Positions 40,500 to 48,359 of a DNA stretch of 64,000 nt are shown here, piece after piece; position 1 is the stretch's first letter, and each line of letters begins with the position of its first letter. Both the position numbers and the translations under genes were made by a program. Source of the DNA: CAZTDU01 sp964617355. Its GTDB lineage: Bacteria; Pseudomonadota; Gammaproteobacteria; Burkholderiales; SG8-39. The stretch lies in contig CAZTXP010000056.1 in NCBI GenBank assembly GCA_964617355.1, forward strand, positions 14,271 through 78,270, read 5' to 3'. The notes beneath the pieces are model-generated. The model did not search any database and was not told where the DNA came from. It worked only from the letters and a program-made list of their open reading frames with translations.

Positions 40500-41911
40500 G
40501 CGCGGCATTGCTCATCGATTTCGGCAGCACGTATACCAAGCTGCGTGCGGTAGACCTGGGTCGTCGCGTGCTGATCGGCACCGCGCAGGGGCCGTCCACG
40601 GTGCAGACCGACGTCAACGTCGGCATGCGCGCGGCGCTCGACGCATTGAAGAAGAGCCTCGGCACCCTGCCGGCCTTCCGCTACCGCTTCGCATCGAGCA
40701 GTGCGGCGGGCGGGCTGCGCATGGTGACGGTGGGGCTCGTGAAGGAACTCACGGCCGAAGCCGCGCGCCGCGCCGCGCTGGGCGCCGGCGCCAAGCTCGT
40801 CGGCAGCTTCGCCTACCGGTTGACCTCGGCCGACCTCGAGAGCATCCAGCGCCTCGCGCCGGACATCCTGCTGCTCGCCGGTGGCACCGACGGCGGCAAC
40901 CGCGAGGTGGTGATCCACAACGCATCCGCCCTTTCGGCGAGCGGCCTCGCCTGCCCGATCGTCTACGCCGGCAACCGCGGAGCGGTCGACGATGTACGCC
41001 GGTGCCTTGCCGGCAAGGCCCTGTCGATCTGCGAGAACGTGATGCCGGAATTCAACGTGCTGAACATCGAGCCGGCGCGCGCCGCGATCCGCGAGATCTT
41101 CATCCAGCGCATCGTGCATGCGAAGGGCATCGACCGCGCAGCGAACGCGTTCGACGCGGTGCTGATGCCGACGCCCGCGGCGGTGATGGAAGGCGCGCGG
41201 CTGCTGGCCGACGGCCACGGTGGCGTCGCCGGCCTCGGCGAACTCGTCGTCGTCGATCCGGGCGGCGCGACCACCGACGTGCACTCCATCGCCGTTGGCG
41301 CGCCGGCCTCGCCGGCAGTCGTGCAGCGCGGGCTGCCGGAGCCGCGCGTGAAGCGCACCGTCGAGGGCGACCTCGGCATGCGGCACAACGCGACCACGAT
41401 CGCGGAAGTGGAGACCGTCGACGCGATCGCGCGCGATGCCGGTGTCACCGGCGACGAGGCGTCCGCGTGGGTCGCGCGCCTCGCCGGCGACGTCGAGCAC
41501 CTGCCCGCGAACGCGACCGAAAAGGCGATGGACGACGCTCTCGCGCGCGCCGCGGTGCGCATCGCGATGCGCCGCCACTGCGGCACCACGCAGGTCGTGC
41601 ACACGGTGCACGGCCCGGTGACGGCGCAGGAAGGCAAGGACCTCACCAACGTGCGGGCCCTCGTGGGCACCGGCGGCGTGTTCGCGCACGGTGACGATCC
41701 GCGCGCGCTGCTCGCGGCGGGCCTAGCGCGCACCGAGGAGCCGGATTCGCTACGGCCGCACGCGCCGCGTCTGCTGGTCGACCGCCACTACGTGCTGTAC
41801 GCCTGCGGCCTGCTGTCGCAGGCCGAGCCCGCTGCCGCGCTCGAGTTTGCGCGCGCGCATCTCGCCGACGTCACCGAGGAGCAAGCCCATGGACGCATCG
41901 CGCACGCCTGA
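40496..41911 (+). CDS. GlmL/MutL-family ASKHA ATPase, mutase-associated
   Basis: The 471-residue protein is a member of the actin-like (ASKHA) fold: phosphate-1 loop IDFGSTYTKLRAVD (about 7-20), LLLAGGTDGGNRE, phosphate-2 loop VVDPGGATTDVHS, and adenosine motif VGTGGVFAHGD. GlmL lies between the S and E genes of glutamate mutases and is thought to reactivate or protect the B12 holoenzyme. The order S-L-E is kept here, with 4-base and 23-base overlaps, indicating stoichiometric production. It is not itself a mutase subunit. Confidence 0.92.
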   Translation: MSAALLIDFGSTYTKLRAVDLGRRVLIGTAQGPSTVQTDVNVGMRAALDALKKSLGTLPAFRYRFASSSAAGGLRMVTVGLVKELTAEAARRAALGAGAKLVGSFAYRLTSADLESIQRLAPDILLLAGGTDGGNREVVIHNASALSASGLACPIVYAGNRGAVDDVRRCLAGKALSICENVMPEFNVLNIEPARAAIREIFIQRIVHAKGIDRAANAFDAVLMPTPAAVMEGARLLADGHGGVAGLGELVVVDPGGATTDVHSIAVGAPASPAVVQRGLPEPRVKRTVEGDLGMRHNATTIAEVETVDAIARDAGVTGDEASAWVARLAGDVEHLPANATEKAMDDALARAAVRIAMRRHCGTTQVVHTVHGPVTAQEGKDLTNVRALVGTGGVFAHGDDPRALLAAGLARTEEPDSLRPHAPRLLVDRHYVLYACGLLSQAEPAAALEFARAHLADVTEEQAHGRIAHA

Positions 41912-43388
41912 GGCGCGCCGCCCGCTGTCGCAGGCCGCCATTCCCGAGGACGAATTCCTCGCGATGCGTCGCGAGAACCTCGCGCGCTGGCCGACCGGCG
42001 CCGAGGTGGACTTCGAGGCCGCCGTCGCGCGCCAGAAGTCGTTGCCGAAGCACAAGCAGCTCGGCTGGGTGATGCGACAGGCCGCCGCCGAGCGCCGGTG
42101 CCTGGTGCAGCCGCGCGGCGGCTTCGGCACCTTCGCGCTGCACAAGGAACTGATGCAGGTGCTCGATCGCGATGGCCACGCCGACATCGTGCCGACCACC
42201 ACCGACAGCTATACGAGGAACGAGCAGTTCCACCTCGCGCAGAAGGGCATCGAGGAGTCCGAGAAGATGGGCCGGTCGCTCCTGAACGGCTACCCGATCG
42301 TGAACTACGGCGTGGCCAAGGCCGCCGAGCTGATCGACGCCATCGACAAGCCCGCGATCATGCTCACCGGGACGTCCTTCCCGAAGCTCACCGGCGAGAT
42401 CGCCTTCGCCGGCGGCTACACCGGCTACCTCGGCTCCGGCATCGCCTACACGAGTTCGTACACCAAGGAACTGTCCATCGAGGACGGCATCCGCAACTAC
42501 CAGTACCTCGACCGGCTCGCGGCGTCGTACCAGTCGCGCGGCGTCGAGCTGCACCGCCGGCAGCCGGGGTTCCTCACCGGCACCAACATCCCGCCGAGCA
42601 TCGCGGTGGTCGTCTGCGTGCTGGACCTGCTGCTCGCTGCGGCGCAGGGCGTGAAGAACTACGGCCTCGAGATGGGCGAGACGCTGCACCTGGTGCAGGA
42701 CGCCGCCGCCGTGAAGGCCTGCCGCGATCTCTGCCAGGAGTACCTCGCGCGCGCCGGGCATCGCGACGTGTTCACGCCAGTGACGCTCTTGCACTGGATG
42801 GGCGCGTGGCCGCAGGACGAGGCGCAGGCGGCCTCGCTCATCAGCTATGGCGGCACGCTCGCGGCCGTGGCGGGCGCTGCCTCGGTGACGACCAAGACCA
42901 CGCACGAGGCCTTCGGCATCCCGACGCCGAAGGCAAACGCCGACGGGCTGCGCACGACGCGCATGGCGGTGTATCTCGCGCGGCACATACGGCTCGACTC
43001 GATGCCGGAGTTCGCGGCCGAGGTCGATCTCATCCGCCGCGAGGCGATCCCGGTGCTCGACAAGGTGCTCGAGATGGGCGACGGCGACGCCGCGATCGGC
43101 ACCGTGCGCGCCTGCGAGGCGGGCGTGCTCGACATTCCGTGGTGCCCGAATCGCTACATGAAGAGTCGCGTGATGCCGGCGCGCGACGCGGACGGCTGCA
43201 TCCGCATCCTCGATGCGGGCGGCGTGCCGATCCCGAAGGACGTGCTCGAGATCCACGAGGAGAAGCTGCGCCGCCGCGCTGAGCGCGAGCGCGTCGCCTA
43301 CGGGCCGGACCTCGCGGTGTCGAGCGTCTACGAGATGTCGGAATCGATGAAGAGCCTGCTGCCCGACACGTGGGCGGTCGCGCAGTGA
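41889..43388 (+). CDS. glutamate mutase-like large subunit (GlmE-like), altered active site
   Basis: The 499-residue protein aligns without gaps, at a constant offset of 10, to the GlmE subunit of Clostridium glutamate mutase as I recall that sequence. Conserved are claw residues Arg76 (Arg66) and Arg110 (Arg100), Tyr187 and Tyr191 (Tyr177, Tyr181), and the coenzyme contacts Lys336 and Glu340 (Lys326, Glu330). Changed are the third claw Arg149 to Leu159, catalytic Glu171 to Leu181, and Glu214 to Arg224. The radical machinery is thus intact, but the pocket that holds the amino acid head is not. I infer a B12 mutase for a non-amino dicarboxylate. Confidence 0.85.
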   Translation: MDASRTPEARRPLSQAAIPEDEFLAMRRENLARWPTGAEVDFEAAVARQKSLPKHKQLGWVMRQAAAERRCLVQPRGGFGTFALHKELMQVLDRDGHADIVPTTTDSYTRNEQFHLAQKGIEESEKMGRSLLNGYPIVNYGVAKAAELIDAIDKPAIMLTGTSFPKLTGEIAFAGGYTGYLGSGIAYTSSYTKELSIEDGIRNYQYLDRLAASYQSRGVELHRRQPGFLTGTNIPPSIAVVVCVLDLLLAAAQGVKNYGLEMGETLHLVQDAAAVKACRDLCQEYLARAGHRDVFTPVTLLHWMGAWPQDEAQAASLISYGGTLAAVAGAASVTTKTTHEAFGIPTPKANADGLRTTRMAVYLARHIRLDSMPEFAAEVDLIRREAIPVLDKVLEMGDGDAAIGTVRACEAGVLDIPWCPNRYMKSRVMPARDADGCIRILDAGGVPIPKDVLEIHEEKLRRRAERERVAYGPDLAVSSVYEMSESMKSLLPDTWAVAQ

Positions 43389-43408
43389 GCCTTGCGCGCG
43401 CCCACCGG

Positions 43409-44917
43409 TCAGGCGCCGGGGTTGATCAGCACCGTCTTGCTGCAGGTGAAGTGCTCGAGCATCGCCTCGAGCGTGTTCTCCTTGCCCAGGCCGCTCATCT
43501 TCAGCCCGCCGTAGGGCAGGTTGGGCTGCGGCGTGATGTACTGGTTCACCTGCACGAATCCGGCCTTCACGCGATCGACGAAGGCGAGGGCCTTGGCGAG
43601 GTCGCGCGTCCAGACGGACGCGGCGAGGCCGAAGCGCGTGTCGTTGGCGAGCGCGATCGCCTCGTCGAAGTCGCGCCAGCGCACGGTGACCGCGACCGGG
43701 CCGAAGATTTCGTCCTGGCAGACCGGGGATGCGTGCGGCACGCCCTCGATCAGCGTCGGCGCGTAGAAGTAGCCCTTGGCAACGGCTTCGCCGGCGGGAC
43801 GTCCGCCGCCGCACGCGATGCGCGCGCCGGGCGTCGCGCGCGCCATCTCGACGTAGTGGTTCACGCGCTCGTATTGCTCTGCCGAGATGATCGCGCCGAC
43901 CTCGGAGGCTTCGTCCATCGGGTCGCCGACGCGCATCTTCGCCAGTTCCTTCACGACGCGTGCGACGACCTCGTCGTGGATGCTTTCGTGCAGCAGCAGC
44001 CGCGTGCCGGCAGAGCACGATTGCCCCTGTCGCGTGAAGCGCATGCCCTGCAGGATGCCGGGCACGACGCGGTCGAGGTCGGCATCGGGCAGCACCACGT
44101 TCGGGCTCTTGCCGCCGAGTTCCAGCGTCACCGGCGCGATCTTGTCCGCGGCGTGGCGCAGGATGATCTGCCCGACGGTGCTGGAGCCGGTGAAGGTGAT
44201 CTTGTGCACGCCGGGATGCTCGACCAGCGGCTGGCCGGCCTCCTCGCCGAAGCCGGAAATGATGTTGATCACGCCCGGCGGCAGCACTTCCTGCAGGATT
44301 TCGCCCATGCGCAGCGCCGCGAGCGGTGCCTGCTCGGCGGTCTTGAGCACGATGGTATTGCCGGCGACCAGCGCCGGACCCGACTTGCAGGCCGTGAGGA
44401 AGAGCGGCGCGTTCCACGGGATGATCGCGCCGACCACGCCCCACGGATCGCGCGTGGTGTAGCAGTGCACGCCGCCGGGCCACGGGATGGTGCGGCCCTT
44501 CAGCTCGCCGGCGAGGCCCGCGAAGAGGCGCAGCGTGTCCACCGCGGTGCCGACCTCCGGGCGCGCCTGCGTGGTGAACGCATTGCCCGTCTCGAGGCAC
44601 AGCAGCGCCGCGAGGCGATCGGTCTCGGCCTCGAGGCGGTCCGCGGCGCGCGCGAGGAGCTTGCCGCGCTCGCGTGCCGCCAGCGCGGCCCACGCGGGCT
44701 GCGCGCGCAGCGCCGCCTGCACCGCGCGATCCACGTCCGCCTTGCCGCAGCGCGCGGCGTGGCCGGCGATGGAAAGGTCGGCGGGATTCTCCACCTCGAA
44801 GGTCGCGCCGCCGGCGCCTTCTCGCAGCTGCCCGTCGACGAGCACCTTCGCGTTCAGTCGAGCGGCGTCCTGCAGGGCGAGAGCGCGGCGCTGCGCGGTG
44901 GCATCGGGATTCGTCAA
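43409..44917 (-). CDS. NAD(P)-dependent aldehyde dehydrogenase
   Basis: The 502-residue protein has the ALDH fold. It shows IPWNAPLFLTACKSGPALVAGN, FTGSSTVGQ in the Rossmann part, LELGGKSPNVV with the general-base Glu, catalytic Cys in RQGQSCSAGTRLL, and EIFGPVAVTVRW. The start is TTG 44917, supported by GGAAGGAGA 7 bases upstream; no in-frame ATG lies nearby. It oxidises an aldehyde to the acid in the cytoplasm. It faces the GMC oxidoreductase gene across 92 bases, and the two may form an alcohol-to-acid pair. Confidence 0.92.
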   Translation of the reverse strand: MTNPDATAQRRALALQDAARLNAKVLVDGQLREGAGGATFEVENPADLSIAGHAARCGKADVDRAVQAALRAQPAWAALAARERGKLLARAADRLEAETDRLAALLCLETGNAFTTQARPEVGTAVDTLRLFAGLAGELKGRTIPWPGGVHCYTTRDPWGVVGAIIPWNAPLFLTACKSGPALVAGNTIVLKTAEQAPLAALRMGEILQEVLPPGVINIISGFGEEAGQPLVEHPGVHKITFTGSSTVGQIILRHAADKIAPVTLELGGKSPNVVLPDADLDRVVPGILQGMRFTRQGQSCSAGTRLLLHESIHDEVVARVVKELAKMRVGDPMDEASEVGAIISAEQYERVNHYVEMARATPGARIACGGGRPAGEAVAKGYFYAPTLIEGVPHASPVCQDEIFGPVAVTVRWRDFDEAIALANDTRFGLAASVWTRDLAKALAFVDRVKAGFVQVNQYITPQPNLPYGGLKMSGLGKENTLEAMLEHFTCSKTVLINPGA

Positions 44918-45009
44918 GGCACGATCTCCTTCCTCGGGGCCGTCAGGCTAACGCTGGCGACGCGACGCGGCGTCCGCAATCCGCATGGCAAAACGCGAGG
45001 GCCTCGCGC

Positions 45010-46635
45010 ATGAGCAGTGCGCCGGCCATGGGTCCCTACGACTGGATCATCGTCGGCGCCGGCTCGGCCGGATGCGTGCTCGCGAATCGCCTGAGTGAAG
45101 ACGCCTCGAAGCGCGTGCTGCTGGTGGAGGCGGGCGGGGAAGACCGTTCGATCTGGATGAAGATCCCGCTCGGCGTGGGCAAGGCGCTGAACGACCCGCG
45201 CTTCATCTGGGACGCGGAGACCGAACCGGAGCCCGAGATGCACGGCAATCGCGTGCACTGGCCGAGCGGTCGCGTGCTTGGCGGCTCGAGTTCGGTGAAC
45301 GGCATGGTGTTCGTCCGCGGGCATCCCGCAATGTACGACGCGTGGCGCGACGCCGGCTGCCCCGGCTGGGGCTTCTCGGACCTCGCACCGCATTTCAGCC
45401 GCGTGGAGGACTTCCCCGAGGGCGACGGTCGCTGGCGCGGCACCGGCGGGCCGATCGGCGCCTCGCGCGTCAGCCCGCATCCGCTGAGCGACGGATTCGT
45501 CGCCGCGTGCGGCGAGGCTGGCATCGCGAAGACCGACGACTACAACGACGAGCGTTCCGAAGGCGCCTCGCGCCTGCAACTTTCAGTGCGGGGCGGCCTG
45601 CGCTCCAGTGCCTCGCGCGGCTACCTGCATCCGGTCCGACGCCGGCCGAACCTCGACGTGGTGACCGGCGCGATCGTGACGCGCGTGGACTTCGAGGGCC
45701 GGCGCGCGAGCGGCGTGTCGTGGATTCGCGGTGACGAGAGCGGCGGGGCCGCGGCGCGAGGCGAGGTGATCCTCTCGGCCGGGGCGGTGCGATCTCCGCA
45801 ACTCCTGGAGCTCTCCGGCATCGGCGACCCGAAGGTGCTCGCCACGATCGGCGTGCCGGTGGTGCACGCGCAGCCGTCGGTGGGCGAGAACCTGCAGGAC
45901 CACCTGATGGGCCGCCTGGCGTTCGAGTGCAACGTGCCGATGACGGTGAACGACATGCTGCTGCACAAGTGGCGGCTGGTGCTTGCGTTCGCCGGTTACC
46001 TTGCGACGCGCGAAGGCATCTTTGCCACCGCCTCGCTCACCGCGACCGCGTTCGCGCGCACGCATGCCGCGGCGCCGGTCCCGGACGCGCGCCTGCAGAT
46101 CGGCCTTGTCAGCGCCACCGGGCGCCTGTCGATCAGCCGCGAGACCGGCCTCGACGGGCATTCGGGTTTCCACCTCGGCGGCTACTTCTTGTATCCGAAG
46201 TCGCGCGGCTCGACGCACGCGCGATCCACGGATCCGTCGCAGCAGCCGGCGATCCGCGCCAACTACCTCTCGCACGAGGACGACCGCGCAGCCGCGGTGC
46301 GCGTCCTCCGGAAGTTGCGCGACATCGCCGCGCAGCCGTCCCTCAAGCGCTACGTGGTGCGCGAGGTGCGGCCTGGCGATGCCGCGTCGACCGACGAGGC
46401 GCTGCTCGATCACTTCCGGCGCACCGGGCAGACCTGCTGGCATCCGGTGGGCACCTGCCGCATGGGCAGCGACGACGCGGCCGTCGTCGCGCCCGACCTC
46501 AAGGTGCGGGGCGTGGACGGACTGCGGGTCGTCGATGCGTCCGTGATGCCCTTCCTTGTCGCCAGCAACACCAACGTGCCCGTGATGACCCTCGCGGAGC
46601 GTGCCTCCGAAATCCTGCGGAAAACCCGACCATGA
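45010..46635 (+). CDS. GMC-family FAD oxidoreductase (choline dehydrogenase-like)
   Basis: The 541-residue flavoprotein has the FAD-binding start DWIIVGAGSAGCVLANRLSE (about 11-30), GMC signature 1 GRVLGGSSSVNGMVFVRGH and signature 2 GAVRSPQLLELSGIGDP. The catalytic His pair lies around CWHPVGTCRMG and ASNTNVPVMTLAERAS. It oxidises an alcohol to an aldehyde, passing electrons to quinone or another carrier. Its stop overlaps the start of the SdhA-like flavoprotein (ATGA), making it the first gene of a six-gene run ending in a TRAP transporter. Confidence 0.92.
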   Translation: MSSAPAMGPYDWIIVGAGSAGCVLANRLSEDASKRVLLVEAGGEDRSIWMKIPLGVGKALNDPRFIWDAETEPEPEMHGNRVHWPSGRVLGGSSSVNGMVFVRGHPAMYDAWRDAGCPGWGFSDLAPHFSRVEDFPEGDGRWRGTGGPIGASRVSPHPLSDGFVAACGEAGIAKTDDYNDERSEGASRLQLSVRGGLRSSASRGYLHPVRRRPNLDVVTGAIVTRVDFEGRRASGVSWIRGDESGGAAARGEVILSAGAVRSPQLLELSGIGDPKVLATIGVPVVHAQPSVGENLQDHLMGRLAFECNVPMTVNDMLLHKWRLVLAFAGYLATREGIFATASLTATAFARTHAAAPVPDARLQIGLVSATGRLSISRETGLDGHSGFHLGGYFLYPKSRGSTHARSTDPSQQPAIRANYLSHEDDRAAAVRVLRKLRDIAAQPSLKRYVVREVRPGDAASTDEALLDHFRRTGQTCWHPVGTCRMGSDDAAVVAPDLKVRGVDGLRVVDASVMPFLVASNTNVPVMTLAERASEILRKTRP

Positions 46636-48359
46636 ACACCATCGATACCGACCTCCTCATCCTCGGCTCCGGCGGCGCCGGCCTCTTCGCCGCGCTGCAC
46701 GCGCACCAGGCGAACCCGAAGCTCAAGATCACCGTCGCGGTGAAGGGCCTCCTCGGCAAGTGCGGTTGCACGCGCATGGTCCAGGGCGGCTACAACGTTG
46801 CGCTGGCCGCCGGCGACTCGATCGAGCGCCACTTCATGGACACCATCGAGGGCGGAAAGTGGCTGCCCGACCAGCAGCTCGCATGGAAGCTGGTCAACCT
46901 CGCGGTCGAGCGCATCCGGGAACTGGAGAACGAACTCGGCTGCTACTTCGATCGCAACCCGGACGGCTCGATCCACCAGAAGGCGTTCGCCGGGCAGACG
47001 TTCGACCGTACGGTGCACAAGGGCGACCTCACCGGCATCGAGATCATCAACCGCCTCGCCGAGCAGGTCTGGGCGCGCGAGATCGGCCGGCTAGAGGAGC
47101 ACCGGGCCGTCGAGCTGGTGAAGAACGCCGCGGGCGACGCGCTCGCCGGCGTGCTGATGATCGACATGCGCACGGGCGAGTACGTCTTCGTGCGCGCCAA
47201 GGCGGTGCTGCTCGCCACCGGCGGCGGGCCGACCATGTACAAGTACCACACGCCCTCGGGCGACAAGAGCTGCGACGGCCTCGCGATGGCGCTGCGCGCC
47301 GGGCTCTCGCTGCGCGACATGGAGATGGTGCAGTTCCACCCCACGGGCCTGCTCGCCGGCACGCACACGCGCATGACCGGCACGGTGCTCGAGGAAGGCC
47401 TGCGCGGCGCCGGCGGCTACCTGCTGAACGGCGCGAAGGAACGCTTCATGCCGAACTACGACCCGAAGGCGGAGCGCGCGACGCGCGACGTGGTGTCGCG
47501 CTCGATGTACGCCGAGATCCGCGCCGGACGCGTAACGCCGCACGAGGGCCTCTACATCTCGATGGCGCACCTCGGGCCGGACAACGTGCGGCGCCAGTTC
47601 AAGGGCATGGTCGAGCGCTGCGCCGACTGCGGCTTCGACCTCGCGGGAGGACTCGTCGAGGTGGTGCCGACCGCGCACTACATGATGGGCGGCGTCGAGT
47701 TCGGCGCCGATTGCGCCACCGCGTTGCCGGGCCTCTTCGTCGCCGGCGAGGATTCCGGCGGCGTTCACGGCGCGAACCGCCTCGGCGGCAATGGCGTCGC
47801 GAACTCCACGGTGTACGGCGGCGTGGCGGGCGAGACGATGGCGAGCTGGATCGCGAAGGAGGGCGGGCTGCACGCGCCCGACAAGTCGGCGATCGACGCC
47901 GCGATCGCGCGCTGCGAGCAGCCGTTCAAGGCGAAGGCGGGCGCAGGCGGCGGGCTCGAGGCAGTGCGCGAAGGCCTCTACGAACTGATGTGGGACAAGG
48001 TCGGCATCATCCGCGACCGCGCGGGCCTGGAGTCCGCGCTCGGCGGGCTCGCGGAATTGCGCGGCCAGCTGGATGCGTCGGGCGTCGCGGATGGCGATCG
48101 CGCCTTCAACCTCACGTGGCACGACTGGATGAACCTGTCGAGCCTGATCGACGTGAGCGAGGTGATCACCAAGGCGGCGCTGGCGCGCGAGGATTCGCGT
48201 GGCGCGCATTTCCGCAGCGATTTCCCGGAGGCGGGCCCGCTGGAGAAAACCGCGTTCACGAGCGTGCGCCAGGAGGGCGCCTCGCTCGCCATCGCCATGA
48301 AGCCGGTTGACTTCTCGATCGTGAAGCCCGGCCAGACCCTACTAAAGGACGCCGCATGA
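46632..48359 (+). CDS. SdhA/FrdA-like flavoprotein without the covalent-FAD histidine
   Basis: The 575-residue protein has the SdhA layout: dinucleotide fold LLILGSGGAGLFAALHA, His236 in QFHPTGLLAG, VLEEGLRGAGGYLLN, PTAHYMMGGVEFG and VHGANRLGGNG. These active-site elements fit reduction or oxidation of a succinate-like dicarboxylate. At the position of the His that holds FAD covalently in SdhA (SHTVAAQGG) it has Cys46 (GCTRMVQGG). FAD may be noncovalent or attached differently. It is the only flavoprotein partner in the window for the B-C-D trio at 34087-35503, though the genes are separated. Confidence 0.87.
   Translation: MNTIDTDLLILGSGGAGLFAALHAHQANPKLKITVAVKGLLGKCGCTRMVQGGYNVALAAGDSIERHFMDTIEGGKWLPDQQLAWKLVNLAVERIRELENELGCYFDRNPDGSIHQKAFAGQTFDRTVHKGDLTGIEIINRLAEQVWAREIGRLEEHRAVELVKNAAGDALAGVLMIDMRTGEYVFVRAKAVLLATGGGPTMYKYHTPSGDKSCDGLAMALRAGLSLRDMEMVQFHPTGLLAGTHTRMTGTVLEEGLRGAGGYLLNGAKERFMPNYDPKAERATRDVVSRSMYAEIRAGRVTPHEGLYISMAHLGPDNVRRQFKGMVERCADCGFDLAGGLVEVVPTAHYMMGGVEFGADCATALPGLFVAGEDSGGVHGANRLGGNGVANSTVYGGVAGETMASWIAKEGGLHAPDKSAIDAAIARCEQPFKAKAGAGGGLEAVREGLYELMWDKVGIIRDRAGLESALGGLAELRGQLDASGVADGDRAFNLTWHDWMNLSSLIDVSEVITKAALAREDSRGAHFRSDFPEAGPLEKTAFTSVRQEGASLAIAMKPVDFSIVKPGQTLLKDAA

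Noticed and set aside
41889..43388. Ordinary glutamate mutase
   Set aside because: The third claw Arg and catalytic Glu are both Leu, so glutamate as substrate is unlikely.
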